A stretch of DNA of 64,000 nucleotides from positions 113,276,120 to 113,340,119 of the forward strand of contig CM060900.1 in assembly GCA_030762935.1 (NCBI GenBank), given 5' to 3'. Shown here one piece after another: positions 58,906 through 64,000 of the stretch; within the stretch, counting starts at the first letter, position 1, and each line of letters opens with the position of its first letter. Source of the stretch: Hymenopus coronatus. Taxonomy: Eukaryota; Arthropoda; Insecta; Mantodea; Hymenopodidae. Under the pieces are notes generated by a model. That model had not been told where the DNA came from. It saw nothing but the letters and a program-made list of their open reading frames with translations, and searched no databases. A program made the translations under genes and the position numbers.

Positions 58906-59340
58906 TTTTTCGAAGCTACGGCTTGTATACATAGTCTTTATGCTTGACTAATGTTAATTTATCTAAAAATGATACAACTATCAATATTCCAAACGCTAAG
59001 AAAAAGAGCATTGTTAATTATTCCCTATATATGTAAATACTCCTACAATTCTGAACGTAATATCAGTTTCTTACGGTCTTTATTACCACCAGGAATTTGC
59101 TGACAGAATCTTGTAGACTTATGCTGAAGTTTTTATTGCTTTCGCTGCAAAGCCTTCAGGGTCGTATTCTGAAACGTGAACTACATTCTCGTAGGCTAAA
59201 GTAATACAAAGCAGCAACTTGCCGACTCTTGCGTAAAATCCGAGTCAGCAGGATACAAGGAGAATTCGGTGATAAGGCACAGAATAGTGAAACCTGAAAT
59301 ACCAAGGAGGTTATTGGGATGTTGAAATAAGATTTTAAAA
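58906..59340. other. Non-coding sequence, nothing recognised
   Basis: AT-rich; the frame at 59156-59356 has no domain. Confidence 0.5.
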
Positions 59341-59826
59341 ATGTATTACATTCCATCTATATACTTCATCTTAATCGAGATAAACGTATGCAGAAATTGT
59401 TTTTATTACACTTCCTCGTAGATACAATGGCAATTTGAGGATACAGTAGGTTTAAGCGATATTCAAATATTTTAAGAAGTGTTCGCTATGTTATGGTTTT
59501 GAAATTACATTACCTATTCATGACTAAGGGGGCTAATAAAGCATAGTTTAAGAAAAATACAAAGTACTTGAAAAAGACAAAGTAGTTGAAAAATACAAAG
59601 TACTTGAAAAATACAAAGTACTTGAAAATTCATGCCAATAACAAAGAATAACTAGGAAACAGGCGCACACAATTTAATTTGACAAATGTTGTGTTCTAAT
59701 GAGAATGACTTTTTGTGCAGTAAGATTTTTACCTGCCGCTGACGGTTCTCCAGTTATGCAAAATTCAATCAAAATTTTACAGTTTATTCCCAGGGAATTC
59801 AAGGTTTACATTTTGTTTTCAACTTA
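59341..59826 (+). repeat. M1 repeat copy, 3'-truncated
   Basis: Starts tgtattacattccatctata, contains cttcatcttaatcgagataa, ccagttatgcaaaattcaat, and stops within the core near caaggtttacattttgtttt. Confidence 0.55.
59552..59627. repeat. Short tandem repeat, 18-bp period
   Basis: About four units of gaaaaatacaaagtactt, the second unit carrying two changes. It lies inside an M1 copy. Confidence 0.9.
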
Positions 59827-60513
59827 ACCCTTAAACTGGTTAAGTGTGGTCTTTCAGACATAGCTGATGTCCTGAATTAGAGCTTATCGATCAAAAGCAT
59901 AGCTATCCGGTGATGATTATAATACCCTCCTATCTTAGTATAACAAACATTTCCCATCATTTGCATCAACTTCCATTGTGCTATTAATAGGTTAGGATAA
60001 GCCAAGGCATCTTCAGAGAAGTCACGTTTCCGTTTTAACAGTTATTGATGTTTATGATGGTGCATGGTGATTGATCTTTACAGTACTTATAACTAAACTA
60101 CCCTTCCTACATTTCAAGCCTTTTGAATGGACAAATAACGATTTCAATGATAATGAAATTCATATGAACAGCAAGTTTGTAACATTCGACAGTGCACGTG
60201 GCGTAACCACAAAAATCTAAAATGTCATCTAATGAATTCACAGATAAATAATAACAGCATAGAAGAAAATCTGATATACCAGGAGAATATATGGACATTA
60301 CACAATCTTGTCAAACGTTTGCACTGAAATTTCATTGTATCGTTTGCCAGCTTTATGCGCTCTTAGAGGAAATGAGAAAATGAGAAGAAAGAAAAAAAAA
60401 AAAACTCGCTAATAATTGTCTATGTATTTGCACCAAAATGGCTCAGCTAATCACACAGTGGAATGTCAAATTGGGTAAATTGCGAGAGGAATGTCATCGT
60501 TAAGGACCGTTTT
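59827..60513. other. Non-coding sequence, nothing recognised
   Basis: An A run lies at 60393-60403. The minus frame at 60107-60298 has no domain. Confidence 0.5.
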
Positions 60514-60523
60514 AAAATGTAGG

Positions 60524-60752
60524 ATGTCTGTCTGGGTAGTGTGGTGGTACCGTGTCTGCCTCACATTCAAAAGGTCGCGAGTTCGAATCTCGCTTAGGGC
60601 GATTTACCCGGATAAGGTTTTTACGAGGTTTTCCCTTATCCTGAGAAGACGAATGTCGAGTAACTTTAAGCTCCATGGACCCCGAGATCATTTGAGCATT
60701 ATTTCACCAACTTCATCCGATATGACCAACCAGGTTAAAGGACGTTAAACAA
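60524..60752 (+). repeat. SINE family E copy with 10-bp target duplication
   Basis: Head tctgggtagtgtggtggtac, B box gcgagttcgaatctcgctta, body cgagtaactttaagctccat, end ccaggttaaaggacgttaaa. The decamer aaaatgtagg flanks it exactly at 60514-60523 and 60753-60762. Confidence 0.9.
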
Positions 60753-60762
60753 AAAATGTAGG

Positions 60763-61272
60763 CTATTATTCAACTTCCTATTCAAGCACGAAACATACAT
60801 CGATTGCTATTGAAGCACGAAAAATTGGTTGATTATGCCCAGCATCAAGGAGAATATCTTCTTAGGGCTGTACAAAGTGTAACATATCAGTGTACACCAG
60901 AAAACACACGCGTAAACTTGTTTAGATGACTAGCTTCATGTAATGAGCGCCTCACGTTTTACAGAAACTTAGGCAATATAACATAACATGCAGAATTTAT
61001 ATTTTTGCAATCGGTGTTTCCTACTAAATTACAAACCTACATTTTACGTAAATAAACACATGAGATGATGCGCTTACTTTTTATTGGAGGTGCATTAACG
61101 CGTTTTGTGCTACTTAATCTTTACAACTTTACGAGTGATTAGCAACACAATATGTCAAATTGTTGCTTAAAGGCAGCTTCTTCAAATAAAGTAGTATGAA
61201 TTCAATTTAAAAATTAAATGCTGCATTTTTTAAAGGGCATACACAACATACGTCATGTCACGTCACCAGTTA
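60763..61272. other. Non-coding sequence, nothing recognised
   Basis: AT-rich, no reading frame of note. Confidence 0.5.
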
Positions 61273-61505
61273 AGAGTTAAATGTCTTATTTTAATCAGAA
61301 TCGCCGAGGGATTTTTGAGAAAATCAAAATTTTCGAATGATTCTCCATTTAAACGAAGTGGAGGATTTTGTCTTTTTTTTTTTTTTTTTTTCCCCTGTTG
61401 CATCCTAACTGCTCCCCCCCCCCCGTTTTGAGTACCTGTATGTGCTTCCACTGAAGACCTACATTGAATTCTTTGGAGTAAAACGCATCCTCTACCTGTC
61501 ACAGG
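61273..61505 (+). repeat. M1 repeat copy, 5'-truncated and diverged
   Basis: gtcttattttaatcagaatc, ttttgagaaaatcaaaattt and ttctttggagtaaaacgcat follow the order of the M1 core and right end, interrupted by a T run (61371-61392) and a C run (61416-61425). Confidence 0.5.
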
Positions 61506-62605
61506 CAAAGCAAACAGTAGAGAAATTAAAAGACTACACTTTCCTTCAGTAAAGGGAATAGCTTTACAAATGTCTCTTTATTAGACGTAACTCCATCTCT
61601 TGGACTGTGACACTTTCATTCATATGGAGTCATTCGACTTTCAACCAACAAATTTAATGATATATTAATCTCAACCAATCACAGGCGCACTTCTTGATAA
61701 CTTTAGTGTCATTAAGTTCCTATGGAATAAGGACACAAGCAACACAATTAATGTAAGTTTGAATAGCAAGGCCATTGTCTATTTTAATCCGTGAATGTCA
61801 AGTGTTTCTTCCCTATGGTACAAATAGCTCATTTGTTGCTGTATTTTTTATGCTTTACGGTAAAGCTGATAGCTATAGTTTTGCATACATCTGTGTCAAA
61901 TCGCTTCCATTTCTGCAATTCTGGAAAGCTTTCGGCATAAAGATTTTGAGATCTCCCTCATCAATACTGCTAACCCTATCTTGCAGATTACCGAAGATCG
62001 TATTGAAGCGATAGGCTAAGTCGCAGATGGGGTTTTGAACCTCAGCTTAAACATCTTTTGTACCTATGTCCCTTGCGGGGTACCTCGGGAGGATAAGCCG
62101 AGAGGAGACAGAGGGCGGCCGACCCAAGGAGTCACCACAGAGCAGAGAACAAGATCCATATCACTTCCAGATTGAAACTCTCCGACTTCAATTTTTAATT
62201 ACTTGAGCGTTATATCTAAAATATGGCGACTCCTTTAATCAGCAGATGACTTTACTTTTAGAAAAGTATAGTAAATTAGTTACGGTAGTTGAAATGCGCA
62301 TTTCACGTTTAACATTACTAGAGTAATCCACACAATCCTATTTTGCAATCGCAAAATGGCATAAGTGAAGTATTCACATGTGTGCAAGTATTATTATATT
62401 GTGAACGAATTTTAGCAACCTTTCATTTAACTCCTTATCCTATTCGTGAAAAAAAGAAACTACTCAAAGTGTCCAGCTTTCCAGATTAATTCAACCATTG
62501 CATTCGTGAATTTATCGGCAATCTTAGAAACTCTTGCGATAATGCTTCGATATCACAACAGTGGTATCCTTCTACCACTAATTAGTATTTACTAATTAGT
62601 AGATA
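61506..62605. other. Non-coding sequence, nothing recognised
   Basis: A GC-rich patch at 62068-62150 (cccttgcggggtacctcggg) looks repeat-derived but is single in the window. The frame at 61775-62014 has no domain. Confidence 0.45.
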
Positions 62606-63916
62606 CGAGGGGCATACTGAAGGTCATGAGCAACACTGTTTTACAATCTTAATATTTATTTTTAAGCCAAACCAAGTTCATCATAATAATCTACAGACTT
62701 TCTTTCACTTTTCGACATAGTCTCCATTGTTTTGCACACATTTTTCCCATCGTTCTACATGTTTGAAAATGCCCTTGTGATAGAACTCCGTTCCAGCTGC
62801 CCGCAGACCCTGACGCACTGCTTTCCGAATATCCTCCAGCGTCTCGTAGAGTTGGCCACGCATCTGCTCCTTCACAGAACCGAAAAGACGGTAGTCGGAG
62901 GGTGCCAAGTCGGGACTGTAGGGAGGATGTGGAAGAGTTTCCCATCCTAATTCCCTGATCTTCTCCATAGTGGCACGGGCAGTATGCGGACGCGCATTAT
63001 CCTGTTGAAGGATGATCCTCTTTCCAGGGCGTTTATCATGCAAAGCCTGACGGAGCTTCAGAAGTGTCTTGATGTAGCGGGCAGAATTTATGGTTTGTCC
63101 AGGTTCAAGAAAGTCAACCAGAATGCAACCTTGTGCATCCCAAAAGACACTTCCCATAACTTTTCCTACAGACTGCACTGTCTTCGCTTTCTTCTTCGAT
63201 GGTGAGTTCAAGTGGTGCCATTCCGTACTCGACGTTTCGTTTCTGGCTCATAGTGATGGAACCAGCTCTCATCTCCAGTCATAATACACGTCAAAAATTC
63301 ATCACCTTCATTATGAAATCTCTGAAGAAGGTTTTGTGCAATGGTTCTTCTCTGAAGTTTGTGGTCTTCAGTCAATAAACGGGGGACCCAACGGGCACAG
63401 ACCTTTCGATAACCCAAGCTGTGGATAATTTCTTGCACTGCACTATGTCCTATTCCAAGTTTTGCAGCAATTTCATTCACAGTGAAACGCCTATCACCTG
63501 TAATGAGCTCATCAACTCTTTCCTTGTTGCGTTATGTTGAGGCAGATCGAGGACGCCCGCTACGAGGCGCATTTTGCAGACTCGTGTTTCCATCTTTGAA
63601 ATGTTTCACCCATCTTCTAACACTGCTGGCACCCATGCAGACACCTCCATATGCACGTGGAAGTCTGAGATGAATTTCAGGAGCAGATTTTCCTTCTTTC
63701 ACAAGGAATTCAATGACAGCACGCTGTCGAAACGAAACATCAATGTCAGCCATTTTTCAAACACCGTCTGTGGTCACGTGATAGAAGCTAATGACGTCAC
63801 AATATGTCAGCATGTGGCTTAAAGTCTGTAGATTGCGATCCTGCAATTCGTTTCGTTACATTGTTGAAATCTAAATTTTTACAATGGGTTGCTCGTGACT
63901 TTCAGTATGCCCCTCG
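62606..63916 (-). mobile_element. mariner transposon, complete ends, inactivated transposase
   Basis: 1311 bp bounded by 29-bp terminal inverted repeats: cgaggggcatactgaaggtc then atgagcaac on the left (62606-62634), and the reverse complement on the right (63888-63916) with 27 of 29 positions matching. A TA dinucleotide flanks each side (62604-62605 and 63917-63918), the mariner target duplication. The transposase runs on the minus strand. Confidence 0.95.
62705..63753 (-). pseudogene. mariner transposase (DD34D), with one stop and one frameshift
   Basis: Starts at 63753 (MADIDVSFRQRAVIEFLVKE) with two helix-turn-helix regions (GASSVRRWVKHFKDG; VNEIAAKLGIGHSAVQEIIH). A TAA at 63532-63534 breaks the frame once, and the same frame then continues to 63208. 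A one-base shift near 63230 moves the reading into the frame that ends at 62705 (VNGDYVEK-like end, here NNGDYVEK). Catalytic residues are intact: first Asp in MTGDESWFHH, second in ILQQDNARPHTA (62999-63001), third in YSPDLAPSDYRLF. Thirty-four residues separate the second and third Asp, the mariner signature. About 350 codons in total, normal for the family. The enzyme excises and inserts the element at TA sites; this copy could only be mobilised in trans. Confidence 0.9.
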
Positions 63917-64000
63917 TATTAACATATAATATAAAACGATATACCACTATTTGTCGATACTAATACTAATTTTTGAGCAGTGATGCGTGATACTCAGAGT
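63917..64000. other. Flanking non-coding sequence
   Basis: Short AT-rich flank to the right edge; no feature. Confidence 0.5.

Noticed and set aside
59552..59627. Possible CRISPR-like array
   Set aside because: Units are contiguous 18-bp tandem repeats without spacers, in a eukaryotic context.

Overview
The window reads as AT-rich, repeat-dense nuclear DNA from an arthropod, most likely an insect with a large genome. One spliced exon near the left edge matches the insect form of the EF-hand protein swiprosin-1/EFHD2. Almost everything else that can be recognised is mobile-element debris typical of insects: an R1-like LINE, a Jockey-like LINE, a mariner, hAT pieces, a Penelope-like fragment and many tRNA-derived SINEs. 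There are no operons, ribosome binding sites or other bacterial signals. The order of insect cannot be fixed from sequence reading alone; the size and SINE richness fit a hemimetabolous lineage, but that is inference.

Layout. 1-2.9 kb: swiprosin exon (minus strand) in non-coding sequence. 2.9-4.0 kb: remnant of a LINE ORF1 with an A-rich tail (minus). 5.5-10.7 kb: SINEs of four families, one split by a Penelope-like fragment. 11.5-17.6 kb: several copies of an uncharacterised non-coding repeat (called M1 here), plus more SINEs. 18.4-23.8 kb: a nearly full-length R1-clade LINE lying between two trinucleotide microsatellites. 24-31.4 kb: mostly anonymous sequence, one hAT-type element with an exact 8-bp target duplication, and an M1 copy carrying a SINE with a 13-bp target duplication. 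32-33.5 kb: N-terminal piece of a DUF4817-type transposase and a possible orphan exon. 34.7-43.5 kb: SINEs, a 252-bp tandem duplication, and a C-terminal transposase piece. 43.5-53 kb: mostly anonymous, with an M1 copy, a BED-finger transposase piece and a palindrome-rich block. 54.1-56.2 kb: 5'-truncated Jockey-like LINE (minus) whose 3' part carries two 5S-rRNA-like boxes. 57-61.5 kb: four M1 copies and a SINE. 62.6-63.9 kb: complete but inactivated mariner with near-perfect terminal repeats.

No functioning gene set is visible. The only host-gene evidence is the swiprosin exon, plus one weak candidate at 32.9-33.4 kb. All transposase and reverse-transcriptase reading frames carry lesions, or are truncated with altered motifs. 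The most unusual items are the microsatellite-flanked R1-like LINE, the repeated M1 family, the 5S-like boxes in the Jockey-like LINE, and the near-identical tandem duplication at 38.3-38.8 kb.
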